This document shows, in pieces, positions 47,736 through 59,173 of a stretch of DNA of 64,000 nucleotides (within the stretch, counting starts at the first letter, position 1; each line of letters opens with the position of its first letter). The position numbers and the translations under genes are program-made. The stretch is taken from positions 496,001 through 560,000 of the forward strand of contig NC_071329.1 of the NCBI RefSeq assembly GCF_010183535.1, written 5' to 3'. The notes under the pieces are model-generated. The model made no database searches. It was not told the DNA's origin and saw only the letters and a program-made list of their open reading frames with translations. This stretch comes from Caenorhabditis remanei. Its lineage: Eukaryota > Nematoda > Chromadorea > Rhabditida > Rhabditidae.

Positions 47736-49326
47736 TTGTGGATGATTTTGGTGTTGTTTTGAGATGTTTCAGTTGGATTCTGGAAGAAAAATCATATTTT
47801 ATCATTTTTTTTAGAGGAAAAGAGAGGGAAGAAGGGGTTTTTAAAGCGGAAAATCAACTTTTGAGATGAAAATATTGGTTTTTCCATGAAAACTAGAGTT
47901 TTGACTGTCGGAATCGCGGCTCGACTAGGATAGAGTCACTTTTATAGCAAAAACGTTGTTTTCTGTCAAAAATTAAAATGTATTTTGGTTCGAAAAAATC
48001 AGTTTTTAATCTGGAATACGAATTTGGCCGCCAGAAAAATCTCGGTACAAAAATTAACAATTTCATATTGATTTTGGAAGAAAATAAACCGTTTTTCAGT
48101 TTTTATCTGGAAAAACAAAGTTTTGGGCTGAAAAACAAACTTTTTTTTTAAATTTTCGGTCAAGAAATCGAATTTTCCACTAATTTTCAAGAGATTTTTA
48201 CGAATATTTATTTCTGGTTTTTGATCCCAAAAACTATTATTTTCGCTAGAAATACTCTCAAAAACCTGCAAAAAAGGTTTTTTTTCAGATGGAAAATTCA
48301 GCTCAAAAATTTCGGATTTCGCATTTTCCACTAGATTTGCAGATTTTAAATGAAAATTTTCGGTGATTTTCACGAATAATTCAGGTTTTTGAACTTAAAA
48401 CTGTCATTTTCGCTTGAAATAGTCTTAAAAATCTGCAAAAAAGTGTAATTTTTATATGGGAATTTGAAAAAAATTATATTTTGACAAGAATAAACAACTG
48501 GAAAATATTATTTTCACGATTTTAGCTGAAAAAACTGAAAAATGTGGATTCCAACACAAAGAAACCGCTCGAAAACTGAAAAATGAGCAATAAAACTGGC
48601 GGTCTGTTACAGTAACCCGCATTTCGCTGCGAGACTCAAACACATGGATATTCGAATGTTCCTTTGAATTTAGTAGGGTTTTTTCGAATTTTTAGTGAAA
48701 AATCTTATAAAAATGTGTGAAATAAGTACAAACAATAACAGTGCATGGCCTAAAATCGAATTCACCAAAAAAAAAGATTGTTTTTCCTCACCTGCAGACG
48801 TATTTTCACTTTTTTCCGGCCTCTCATATCTCGGTCCCTGTCAGCATATAGCTAATGATCGCGGAAATTAAATTATTTTTTCAGCGATTTTCAACATATT
48901 CGGTTTGGTGACCTCTTGGTTTCTCTGTTAGCGACTTTAACCTATCAGAACTCGTTAGGAATCGCTTATACAAGAAAATGGTCAACTACAAAAATGAAGA
49001 GCTTAATTTGTTTTATAAAGTCAACATAGAACCATATTTTTCAAATCCGAGTATTATGAATTCATTTTTATCTGTGCATGGGAGGACCGCGCCGCACTCG
49101 CGCGGCGGCCACGCCCATTTCTTGCGGCAGTGTTCAAAAATGGAACGCAGCGTTAAAATGGGAGTGGGCGTGGCCGCCGCGCGAGTGCGGCGCGGTCTTC
49201 CCATGCACAGATAAAATTGAATTCATAATATACAAAATAAAAAGCTTTCAAAATTCGGAACATCTTCCTCAAAAGACAAGAAATGACAAGCCGAGTCGAA
49301 GAGTGCCCCACTGGGGGAGATCTTTG
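47736..49326. other. Upstream region of znfx-1, no gene seen
   Basis: AT-rich low-complexity DNA with many GATTTTC/GAAAATC words, plus the GC-rich palindrome at 49055-49225. No coding signal. It separates the minus-strand znfx-1 from the plus-strand F-box units. Confidence 0.45.
49055..49225. repeat. GC-rich perfect-arm palindrome
   Basis: TATGAATTCATTTTTATCTG and GCATGGGAGGACCGCGCCGC at the left are mirrored by complements at the right, ending near 49229. The centre is at about 49140. Arms are about 70% GC in an AT-rich setting. Confidence 0.85.
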
Positions 49327-49448
49327 GTCCAACTATTTTAAAATTATGTTCATTGTATAGAGTAAGCCTTAAGCTACATTTTTGTAGTTGATATCTTTTT
49401 TGTGCGAGCCATCCCTAGAGGGATACAGTAGGTGAAAGTTCCCACTCA

Positions 49449-49510
49449 CCCAATCTATCATATCCATAGAAAACTCCTCTAACAATCGGCCTATAGTCAC
49501 CCGGTGTGGA
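49449..49510 (-). pseudogene. Fragment of the 56973-59173 gene's exon
   Basis: ATCATATCCATAGAAAACTC and CTCTAACAATCGGC match the 3' part of that gene's fifth exon and its donor (plus 58001-58045), after which the match breaks down. A second copy lies in unit 2 at about 53138-53200. Too short to encode anything; a remnant of a partial duplication. Confidence 0.7.
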
Positions 49511-49613
49511 GTGAGAGAGAGAGAGAACACGTGCGCACACCAGAAACCGTATGCTGAAGGGTCAGGTCTCCTTTTGCAATCATTGATTTTTCTTGTGTTG
49601 CCCTTTACTCGCA

Positions 49614-51713
49614 ATGGAAGTGTTTGAGAATACACTGCCCCTAATGCCTAGTACTTTTCCTCTAAGAAAACTACCGTTTGTACCCTTGAAACATGTAATT
49701 CAGGTCATGGAGATCTGCGATATGTAAGTTTTCCTCTAATTTAACATAACAAAGTGCCAAATTTATGTTTTCCAGATTGAAAACTGCAACCACCTCGAAA
49801 TATATGGAAGCCATTATAAAATCTTTATGCATTCGAGTCGAGGGGATGAAAATTGGTTTCAACGGGGAAAAAACTGTTATTTTCTTACATAATCCAAGTT
49901 TGATCGTTTGCTGTGGAAACAACACTATAGTACTTGACAAAAGAGAAAAAGTATTGAAAAAGGATTTGAAACCATGGTGAGTGTTTTGAAATTTTTTGAA
50001 TCAAGTCCTTGTCCGTAAGTACACTTCAAGATAAGCAATTAGGGAAAGGTATACACTCAAAACAAATTATTTTCAGGTTTTCCGAAACTTCATCAATCCT
50101 CGAAAATACACGTCAAGTATTCCTCCGAATTTGCGATTTGTTCCAGTGTGGTCCATTCGGATTGAGTATTGTCGCGGGAGGCGTGAACCCGACCACCAAA
50201 GAGATATTGGAAATCCCTGAATTTAGAAACTTCAAAGACTTAAATTTGACTGGTATAGGGTTCACAAAGAAGGAATTGGATGATGTAATGGATTTCGAGA
50301 GAGAAGATCAAAATTTACACATTGGTGTAGGAAAAATTCCATTTACCTACAGTCATCCAAATGTATGTTTTAAATATTCTTCAGCTTACTAGAGTTGAAC
50401 GGAATTATAATTAAATACTCCTAAAATGCCGAATTTCACAGAAAACAGAATTCGGTCATCTTAAATTCAAAGTTTTATGAGAAATTGTTAGAGTCACCGC
50501 GTCATAACCCAGTCCTTTGTGCTATCAGTTCCCTGACAGATTTTACAATTTTATTTGAGTTTTAGACTTCGTTTCCAAACCAAGATAAATAACACATTCT
50601 TTTTTGCCAAACTCGAGCTGTTTGTGCATGTTCCTGTACTCAAAACAAGCGGAAAAGGTGCAAGTTCTGTTTTAGAAAATTCAAAACATTCCAAAGTCCG
50701 CAAACACCCAGTAATCTTTTTTTTCTCGACAGGTCTTCAAGTACACCAAAGTCCATTACTGGGATGCTTGTTGGGTTCGTCTTGAACACCTTCTGACGAT
50801 CAAAGACAAGTTTAAGATTACACTCGGACTCCACGGCTTACCTCTCACTGATATCAATAAATTCCTCAAGTTCTGGGTGAACGCAGAGTATGATTTGTTC
50901 AAATATATGCAAATTTATAATGAAAATAGACAGCATATTTGTATCAAAACTTTGTTCGACGGACTCGATGTATTGCATGTATATCGACTCGGACAATGGC
51001 GCAATCTAATGTAAGTTGGACTATAAACGGAACTGTTCAGATGACGATATAAGTTTTGAGACAATTGAACCATTTTCAGTAAACATCTGAAAATTGAACA
51101 ACTTTGATGTCATGTAATTGTGTACGTTCCCGTTCAAAATTGTTGAATTTGTATTAGTTGTATAGAGCATAGAGTAGCGCAAAGTTGCGGACGGTCTAAA
51201 GTATCTCAACGAAGTCGTTACTTCTCGTTACAGTATCTTCCTAGGGACCGCCCGTACAAAAAAGTTGTCAACTAGGGAAATGAAGCTCTAAACATGATCT
51301 ACACAATCAATCAAAAATTGGCAATGTTGGTCAAGAACTCACATAATTACATGACATCAAATTTGACATGCTCTTTTTTACTTATATATTGAACTTTCAG
51401 CGCAGTGAAATCACCGGAAACTCGAAAAAGACAGATACTCAGCGTGAATTGGTCGGAGGAGCGTACTTATATGAGTGCCTGGGATATCAATGAAAGAGTT
51501 CAAGTAATGGGACAAGATGATGAACCGTATGCTCCAGAATTCGAAATTCTGAAAATGTTAGAACGGAGAAGAGCTTTGAAGATGGAATTGGATACAGTGG
51601 AAGAGGATGAGATAAGAAAACAAGAACTAACTGTAGCGATCGATCAGATAACGACTGGAATTACTCTGAAAGGTGTAGTATTTAGAAACGAACGGCCTAC
51701 TCTCTTTCGATAA
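49614..51713 (+). CDS. F-box protein with FBA-type domain, copy 1
   Basis: Five exons (49614-49723, 49776-49976, 50077-50362, 50733-51010, 51401-51713) give 395 residues. If the second in-frame ATG at 49644 is used the product is 385. The N-terminus MPSTFPLRKLPFVPLKHVIQ is the F-box signature of the nematode fbxb-type family (FPLLKLP-like, followed by a helix). The body resembles the F-box-associated domain (HYWDACWVRLEHLL, ITLGLHGLPLTDINKF). The C-terminus is charged and helical. F-box proteins join SKP1-cullin ubiquitin ligases; this family is strongly expanded in C. elegans and its targets are mostly unknown. Intron 4 contains a palindrome (about 51090-51370) shared with copy 2. Confidence 0.82.
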
Positions 51714-51721
51714 TTATTGGT

Positions 51722-51878
51722 ATTCATGTTAGCTCAACATAGTTCTTACAACTGCGTTCCACTGAAATTCCCCTGAAAAGTGCCTATTTTTCTCTGAGTC
51801 TCTCAATTTCGCACGCAATTTTCTTCGGTTTCGGTAGAGCGCGGTTGTAAGAGGCGTGTCGTGCTAATATGGCAAACT
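51722..51878. repeat. Palindromic repeat family A, 3' of F-box copy 1
   Basis: TTAGCTCAACATAGTTCTTA at the left and CGCGGTTGTAAGAGGCGTG near the right end. Duplicated along with the unit (55432-55582). Confidence 0.75.
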
Positions 51879-52745
51879 GAACCACAATCCTGGTCTAGAA
51901 TATGTCAATTTGGGCATTCTGATATTTCCCCACAAAAATGACGCTATTTGACACAGGTGGAAACGAGTACTACCGTAATATTTTGTAGAGAAATTTCGAA
52001 ATTTACTGACTTTTTTGATTGAGGGAAGAAAATTAATCATCGCCGAAAAATTGATGATGAAATTAGATTAAAAACAATGAAATTCAACAAATTTTCAAGG
52101 CCCGGCCCGGCTTCAAAAGGTATTACCAAATTTTTTGAGTTTTTCAAAAACTTTACATTAAAAATCTCAATTTTTTGATGCATAACTAACTTTTGATTGA
52201 ATTCTGAAGTATCAATTTTTGGCGGGAAATTTTTCGTCATGGCCCGGCGCGTTGCAAGTATGAATACAATGCATATAGATCTCCCAAAATATTACGGTAG
52301 CACTCGTTTCCAGCTGTGCCAAATGACGTCATTTTCACGGTGAATTATCACGATGGCCGAGTTGACGTATTCCAAGGCAGGACTTTCTTTTTATCAAATT
52401 CTCATAATCACTGTGCAAAACATAAAACTAGCATTCAATGGCTGCTCTCTCTCGTAAGCTCAAAACAGGCCTACCTTTGAACCGACCCCCACCCCTTCTT
52501 TCTTTTTTCCTTCCCCCCCCCCTTAACTTGTTTCCTTTCCAGCTTGTACTTTTCTATCCTTTTGTTATTCCTTTTTCCCCAACACCTGCATACAAACAAA
52601 GATCCCTCGTATAAAGTATATGTTTTCCGAAATTCTGATGACACCAGTTTTTCCCTCAAAACAGCAGGGGGTCCTCCGTCATTCGGCAACAATTTTTCAA
52701 TCAATCACTGATTGTATGTTGTATCTTCTTGTTACAAGTGTCGGT

Positions 52746-53015
52746 AGATCGTTTTTTGTTAAAATGTGTTGTTTTCGACTCGATAATTTCAATTTCGAGC
52801 GGACAAATTTTAGGGATTTGCGGACTGAAATGTCTGAAATATGACTCGAAAAGAGACAAGACAGACGGATTGACAGACAGACACACAGACAGAGAAGAAC
52901 ATAATTTTCTGATGATTTTGAACTCGAAAATGGCAATTTATCGGGATTTTCAGACTGAAAGGTCTGAAATTTGACGCGGAATCAGGCATTTGGAATCCCA
53001 GTTTGACAAACAGAC
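52746..53015. other. Spacer between duplication units
   Basis: Unique to the junction. Contains two related segments (CGGACTGAAATGTCTGAAAT and CAGACTGAAAGGTCTGAAAT) and an ACAGACAGACACACAGACAG simple repeat at about 52860-52890. No gene. Confidence 0.5.
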
Positions 53016-53306
53016 GGTCCAACTATTTTAAAATTATGTTTATTGTATAGAGCAAGCCTTCAGCTACATTTTTGTAGTTGATCTCTTGTTTGGACAGGCG
53101 GTCGCTAGAGAGATACAGTAGGTGAAAGTTCCCACTCACCCAATCTATCATATCCATAGAGAACTCCTCTAACAATCGGCCTATAGTCGGCCAGTGTCGA
53201 GCGAGAGAAAGAAGACGTGCGCACACCCGAAACCGAGTGCTGAGGGGTCAGGTCTCCCTTTGCAATCCCGTCTCATTGATTTTTCTTGTGTTGCCCTTTA
53301 TTCGCA

Positions 53307-55423
53307 ATGGAAGTGTTGGAGAATACAATGCCCCTAATGCCTAGTACTTTTCCTCTAAGAAAACTACCGTTTGTACCTTTGAAACATGTAATTCAGGTCA
53401 TGGAGATGGGCGATATGTAAGTTTTCCTCTAAATTAGCATAACAAAGTATCAAATTTATGTTTTCCAGATTAAAAACTGCAACCACCTCAAAATATATGG
53501 AAGCCATTATAAAATCTTTATGCATTCGAGTCAAAGGGATGAGGATTGGTTTCAACGGGGAAAGAACTGTTATTTTCTTTCATAATCCAAGTTTGATTGT
53601 TTGCTGTGGAAACAACACTATAGTACTTGACAAAAGAGAAAAAGTATTGAAAAAGGATTTGAAACCATGGTGAGTGTTTTGAAATTTTTTGAATCAAGTC
53701 CTTGTACACTTAAAGAGAAGCAACTAGGGAAAGATATATACTCTCAAAAAACATTATTTTCAGGTTTTCCGAAACGTTGTCAATCCTCGAAAATACACGT
53801 CAAGTATTCCTCCGAATTCGCGATTTGTTCCAGTGTGGTCCATTCGGATTGAGTATTGTCGCGGGAGGCGTGAACCCGACCACCAAAGAGATATTGGAAA
53901 TCCCTGAATTCAGAAACTTCAAAGACTTAACTTTGGCTGGTATATGGTTCACAAAGGAAGAATTGGATGATGTAATGGATTTCGAGAGAGAAGATCAAAA
54001 TTTACACATTGGTTCAGGAAACATTCCAATGACCTACAGTCATCCAAATGTATGTTTTAAATATTCTTCAGCTTACTAGAGTTGAACGGAATTATAATTA
54101 AATACTCCTAAAATGCCGAATTTCACAGAAAACAGAATTCGGTCCACTAGATTCAAAAATAATAAACGAAATATCTTAAATTCAAAGTTTTATGAGAAAT
54201 TGTTAGAGTCACCGCGTCATAACCCAGTCCTTTGTGCTATCAGTTCCCTGACAGATTTTACAATTTTATTTGAGTTTTAGACTTCGTTTCCAAACCAAGA
54301 TAAATAACACATTCTTTTTTGCCAAACTCGAGCTGTTTGTGCATGTTCCTGTACTCAAAACAAGCGGAAAAGGTGCGAGTTCTGTTTTAGAAAATTCAAA
54401 ACATTCCAAAGTCCGCAAACACCCAGTAATCTTTTTTTTCTCGACAGGTCTTTAAGTACACCAAAGTCCATTACTGGGATGCTTGTTGGGTTCGTCTTGA
54501 ACATCTTCTGACGATCAAAGACAAGTTTAAGATTACACTCGGACTCCACGGCTTACCTCTTACTGATATCAATAAATTCATCAAGTTCTGGGTGAACGCA
54601 GAGTATGATTTGTTCAAATATATGCAAATTTATAATGAAAATAGACAGCATATTTGTATCAAAACTTTGTTCGACGGACTCGATGTATTGCATGTATATA
54701 AACTCGGACAATGGCGCAATCTAATGTAAGTTATACTATAGGAACTGTTCAGATGACGATATAAGTTTTGAAACAATTGAACCATTTTCAGTAAATATCT
54801 GAAAATTGAAAACTTTGATGTCATGTAATTGTGTACGTTCCCGTTCAAAATTGTTGAATTTGTATTAGTTGAATAGAGCATAGAGTAGCGCAAAGTTGCG
54901 AACCGCCTAAAGTATCTCAACGAAATCGTTACGTCTCGTTACAGTATCTCCCTAGGGACCGCCCGTAAAAAAAGTTGTCAACTATGAAAATGAAGCTCTA
55001 AACATGATCTACACAATCAATCAAAAATTGGCAATGTTGGTCAAGAACTCACATAATTACATGACATCAAATTTGACATGCTCTTTTTCACTTATATATT
55101 GAACTTTCAGCGCAGTGAAATCACCGGAAACTCGAAAAAGACAGATACTCAGCGTAAATTGGTCGGAGGAGCGTATTTATATGAGTACCTGGGATATCCA
55201 TGAAAGAGTTAGAGTGATAGGACAAGATGATGAACCGTATGCTCCAGAATTCGAAATTCTGAAAATGTTAGAACGGAGAAGAGCTTTGAAGATGGAATTG
55301 GATACAGTGGGAGAGGATGAGATGAGAAAACAAGAACTAACTGTAGCGATCGATCAGATAACGACTGGAATCACCCTGAAAGGTGTAGTATTTAGAAACG
55401 AGCGGCCTACTCTCTTTCGATAA
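53307..55423 (+). CDS. F-box protein with FBA-type domain, copy 2
   Basis: Five exons (53307-53416, 53469-53669, 53764-54049, 54448-54725, 55111-55423) have exactly the sizes of copy 1 (110, 201, 286, 278, 313) and give 395 residues. In-frame ATGs also occur at 53328 and 53337. By eye about 26 of 395 residues differ from copy 1 (about 93% identity), spread over all exons, for example C/R in FLRI(C/R)DLF and G/W in GI(G/W)FTK. All splice sites and the frame are intact, so both copies look functional. Same inferred role as copy 1, an SCF-type substrate receptor. Confidence 0.82.
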
Positions 55424-56972
55424 TTATTGTTGCACATGTTAGCTCAACATAGTTCTTACAACTGCGTTCCACCGAAATTCCCCTGAAAAGTGTCTCTTTT
55501 TCTCTGAGTCTCTCAATTTCGCACGCAATTTTCTTCGGTTTCGGTAGAGCGCGGTTGTAAGAGGCGTGTCGTGCTAATATGGCAAACTGATCCGCAATCC
55601 TGGTCTAGAATATTTCAATTTGGGCATTCTGATGTTTCCCCACAAAAATGACACCATTTGACACAGGTGGAAACGAGTACTACCGTAATATTTTGTAGGA
55701 AAATTTCGAAATGTGCTGACTTTTTTTGATTGAGGGAAGAAAAGTAATCAGCGCTGGCAATTGATAAAAATTGTTGATGAAATTAGCTTAAAAACAATAA
55801 AATTCAATAATATCATACTTGCAAATTTTCAAGGCCCGGCTTCAAAAGGTACCTACCGTAAAAACTGTAATAGAAGCACCCCTTTATTTGAGGCGCACCT
55901 AAAAAAGCGGTTTGAATAATAGTGGCGCACCCTCTAATAGAGGCGCCCTCTTAATACGTTTCGAATATTTTTTTCTGGTTTTCAGTCATTCTTTTTCAAA
56001 GTTCGTGAAATAACACAACTAAAGCCCAACTTTTTCGTTCAAAGTACAGCAAATTTGAGGATTTTCGTGTAATTTTGTCCGAGAAAGTGTTAGTTTGGTT
56101 GAAAATTATTCACATAAAAGTTGGAAAAATAATCGAACGAACAGGTTGAAAAATAGAGGCGCACCCTCTATTAGAAGCGCCTCTGTAATAGAGGCGCATC
56201 TGCAAACGGGGGTTGAAAAATAGAGGCGCATGCGCTTCTATTACAGTTTTTACGGTAATTTTTTACCAAATTTTTTGAGTTTTTCAAAAACTTTACATTA
56301 AAAATCTCAATTTTTTGATGCATAACTAGCTTTTGAATGAATTCTGAAGTATCAATTTTCGCCGGGAAAATTTTTGTCTTTGCCCGGCCCGTTGCAAGTA
56401 TGAATACAATGCATATAGACCTTCCAAAATATTACGGTAGCACTCGTTTCCAGCTGTGCCAAATGACGTCATTTTCACGGTGAATTATCACGATGGCCGA
56501 GTTGACGTATTCCAAGGCAGGACTTTCTTTTATTCAAATTCTCATAATCACTGTGCGAAACATAATTCTAGCATTCAATGGCTGCTCTCTCTCGTAAGCT
56601 CAAAACAGGCCTACCTTTGAACCGACCCCCCCCCCCCCCCTTAACTTGTTTCCTTTCCAGCTTGTACTTTTCTATCCTTTTGTTATTCCTTTTTCCCCAG
56701 CACCTGCATACAAACAAAGATCCCTCGTATAAAGTATATGTTTTCCGAAATTCTGATGACACCAGTTTTTCCCTCAAAACAGCAGGGGGTCCTCCGTCTT
56801 TCGGCAACAATTTTCAATCAATCACTGCTTGTTCATATGTTCATGTTGTGTCTTCTTCTTGTTACAATTGTCGGTTGAATCAAAAAGAAAAAGGTTAGTT
56901 GAGTAGTGTTGGAATTTATTATTAAGGGCTTCGTAATTATTATAATTATAATTAAAACAAAAAAAAACAATC
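55424..56972. other. Downstream part of unit 2, no gene
   Basis: Holds the duplicated family A repeat (55432-55582), the palindromic insertion (55854-56257), the GGCCCGGCT-type repeat, and a C-homopolymer tract (about 56626-56640) within pyrimidine-rich sequence. The minus-strand AATAAA of the next gene is at plus 56915-56920. Confidence 0.5.
55854..56257. mobile_element. Palindromic MITE-like insertion, absent from unit 1
   Basis: 404 bases with perfect 24-base terminal inverted repeats beginning TACCGTAAAAACTGTAATAG. Inside, GAGGCGCACCCTCTAATAGA motifs repeat. Unit 1 has uninterrupted GGTATTACCAAA at the matching site (about 52119), so the empty site is preserved. Confidence 0.85.
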
Positions 56973-59173
56973 TTATCGACGACTCCTCGACATCAGACTC
57001 AACGCTGACATTCGACCAGTTCCCGGGTTCAACTGATCCGGGTTTTGTCTGAAAAAAATTTTCAGAAATTCCAGAATGTTCTGTTTCCACTCACTTTGTA
57101 AACTCCCTCATCGCTCTCTGCATATTCGGGAAACCAATATTATACTGGTTGGGAATAACATTGACACCAGCAAATGGTACTTCGATAGTCGTTCCTCCGG
57201 CCACTTTTCCTTCCGGCCAATCGACGAGTACTGTATTCGTTCCACGAAAGAAGGAGACTCCGTGATCACGCGGACGGTCGAATGTTCGATGTGTGGCTGG
57301 AAATATTCAGAAATATTCAGATGTGGTGAAATGGCTGTGGTGTCGTAAACTTTGAGCCGCTGTATCTCAAAAGTGGGCGGAGCTAGCAAAAAATGTCAAT
57401 TTTGGAAATATAGCCCTTGAAATTTTCTATATTTTGTTAGTAAGAATTTTTTACATAGCTCTTCAACTTCCGTCGTTTCAAAGCTAGCAAAGAGAAAACA
57501 GTCGTTTCTCTGCGTCCCTCCAAAACATCAAACGGTTGTTTCTGAAAGCTGGGAGGAGCTAGAAAAAAATTTCCAACTGGTGAAATGTACAGAATTTTAA
57601 GGACTACATTTCTATAGTTGACAACTTTTAGGTAGCTCCGCCCATTTTTGGGATATTTTGTCTTGTACCCAATTTTTTTTAATGCGAATTTTGCCAAGAA
57701 ATTTGGCAATATTTGGAAGGCTGTCACATCGCTGGTAATGGGCAAATTGTTTCAAAATTTATTTCATTGTATAGAACACGTCTGGAGCTTTATTTTTGTA
57801 GTTGACAACTTTTTCGCACGGGCGGTCCCCAGAGAGATAGAGTAGCGCAAAGTGGAGGGCTGCACAATCTACCTAGAAACTGTCACCACGCGCATTGCTT
57901 TGCGCTACCGTAATTCTTTAGGGACCGCCCGTAGCAAAATGTTGTAAACTTTAAAAATGAAGCTCTTGATATGCTCCACACACTCAACACAATTTCCTAC
58001 TCACCCAATCCATCATATCCATAGAAAACTCCTCTAACAATCGGCGGTGGTGCCATATCCCTATAGTCCGCCGGTGTGTAGTCCTGACGTGGCTTCCACA
58101 CGAATCGACACTTCGCCGCCCATCTCTGACAGTTATTGTATGCAGGTGCACGGGTTCCCGGGTAGCACTCGTAGTTCATCATCCATTGGAGGTGAAGACA
58201 CTCACAAGCGTTGACGCATCTGGAAACAGAATCCTGAGGGATCCCGTCAAACTTCTTTTTTTGAAAACTTACACCGGATCCGTCTCCTTACAATGTGAGT
58301 AACATGTCGACATCGCCTTGATTGTTGCTTTCGGCACCCCGGCGCCTTCCCAGAATTTGGTTTGGCGGCGGATCTAAATTTGTTCTTTGTTTAGTTATTT
58401 CCGGGGATAACTCACGTGATTAATTGATGGGTAGACTCGATCCGAGCAATAAGTACGGTAGCGTTCACAAATGATACGCACTTCTTCATTATACGTGGCA
58501 ATATTGGAGGAGCGACAGTAGTATCTGGACAGGTACGTAACTTTATGTGGTATGGGCGTGTATGAAAAAGTTGTCATCAACTACAAAAACGTTCAATATG
58601 TACAGTACTGACCATAAAGAATGCGACACTTGCAGTTTTTAGTGGAAATGGTCAACTTCGTCAGTGTGACACGGCCTACCGGAGAGTCTCACAATATTGA
58701 TTGTCTATGGCTCAGAAATCGTACTATTTTGCACTTAAATGAGACGATTTGAGGGAGAAATTACATTGTCAATATGTAACTTGCTAGGGAGTACCCGAAC
58801 AAAAAAGTGATAAACTACAAAAATGAAGATCTTGATTTATTCTATAACATCGTCAGCTACAGTAGCACCTCCGCCTGCCTATCTACCTCTCTGTATAACC
58901 CGATGTCCTCTACCTACCTATAATGATTCACAAATCGTTTGCACTGCTCTGACAACGTTGTCACTTGCTTCGTATCCTTCTCCAACTCCTCCAACGGGAT
59001 ATCGAATGGTTCCAAATCACCGCCAAGGACAGTTGCAGATAGCGTGGGGTCTGAATCGACTTAGTGCAAAAAAGTTGTCAAAATAAAGACATACCTTGCG
59101 CTCCGCCTATCCTTCCCGAAAATATGGTAAAAGTTGCTAAAAATAAGAAATTGGCTATCCGCAGCCTAGCCAT
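56973..59173 (-). CDS. Unrecognised secreted Cys-containing protein, 304 aa
   Basis: Seven minus-strand exons (59173-59095, 59050-58918, 58524-58416, 58373-58273, 58219-58005, 57296-57095, 57048-56973) join in frame. Residues 1-26 form a signal peptide (MARLRIANFLFLATFTIFSG). The middle has about a dozen Cys, several in spaced pairs (YYCRSSN, CERYRTYC, CYSHC, CVNACECLHLQW, CYPGTRAPAYNNC), suggesting a disulfide-bonded extracellular domain of about 150 residues. A Cys-free C-terminal part (TFDRPRDHGVSFFRGTNTVL) follows. I do not recognise the family. Minus-strand AATAAA is at plus 56915-56920. A short piece of exon 5 is duplicated upstream of each F-box gene. Confidence 0.75.
58600..58840. repeat. 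Dispersed palindromic repeat family C in an intron
   Basis: GAATGCGACACTTGCAGTTT...GGTCAACTTCGTCAGTGTGACA and ACTTGCTAGGGAGTACCCGA blocks as in calpain A introns 1 and 2. Between exons 2 and 3 of the secreted Cys-containing gene. Confidence 0.6.

Larger units (their letters stand above)
49327..52745 (+). repeat. Tandem duplication, unit 1
   Basis: Unit 1 starts GTCCAACTATTTTAAAATTA and ends near the GTTACAAGTGTCGGT segment. It is repeated at 53016-56880 with high identity in exons, introns and flanks. Each unit carries one complete F-box gene. Confidence 0.9.
53016..56880 (+). repeat. Tandem duplication, unit 2
   Basis: Second unit. Longer than unit 1 because it carries the 404-base palindromic insertion at 55854-56257 and a short extra segment near 54140-54177. 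Confidence 0.9.

Noticed and set aside
48000..48700. Minus-strand frames upstream of znfx-1 (up to 124 codons)
   Set aside because: Lys/Phe/Asn-rich low-complexity translations of AT-rich GATTTTC words, with no coding pattern.
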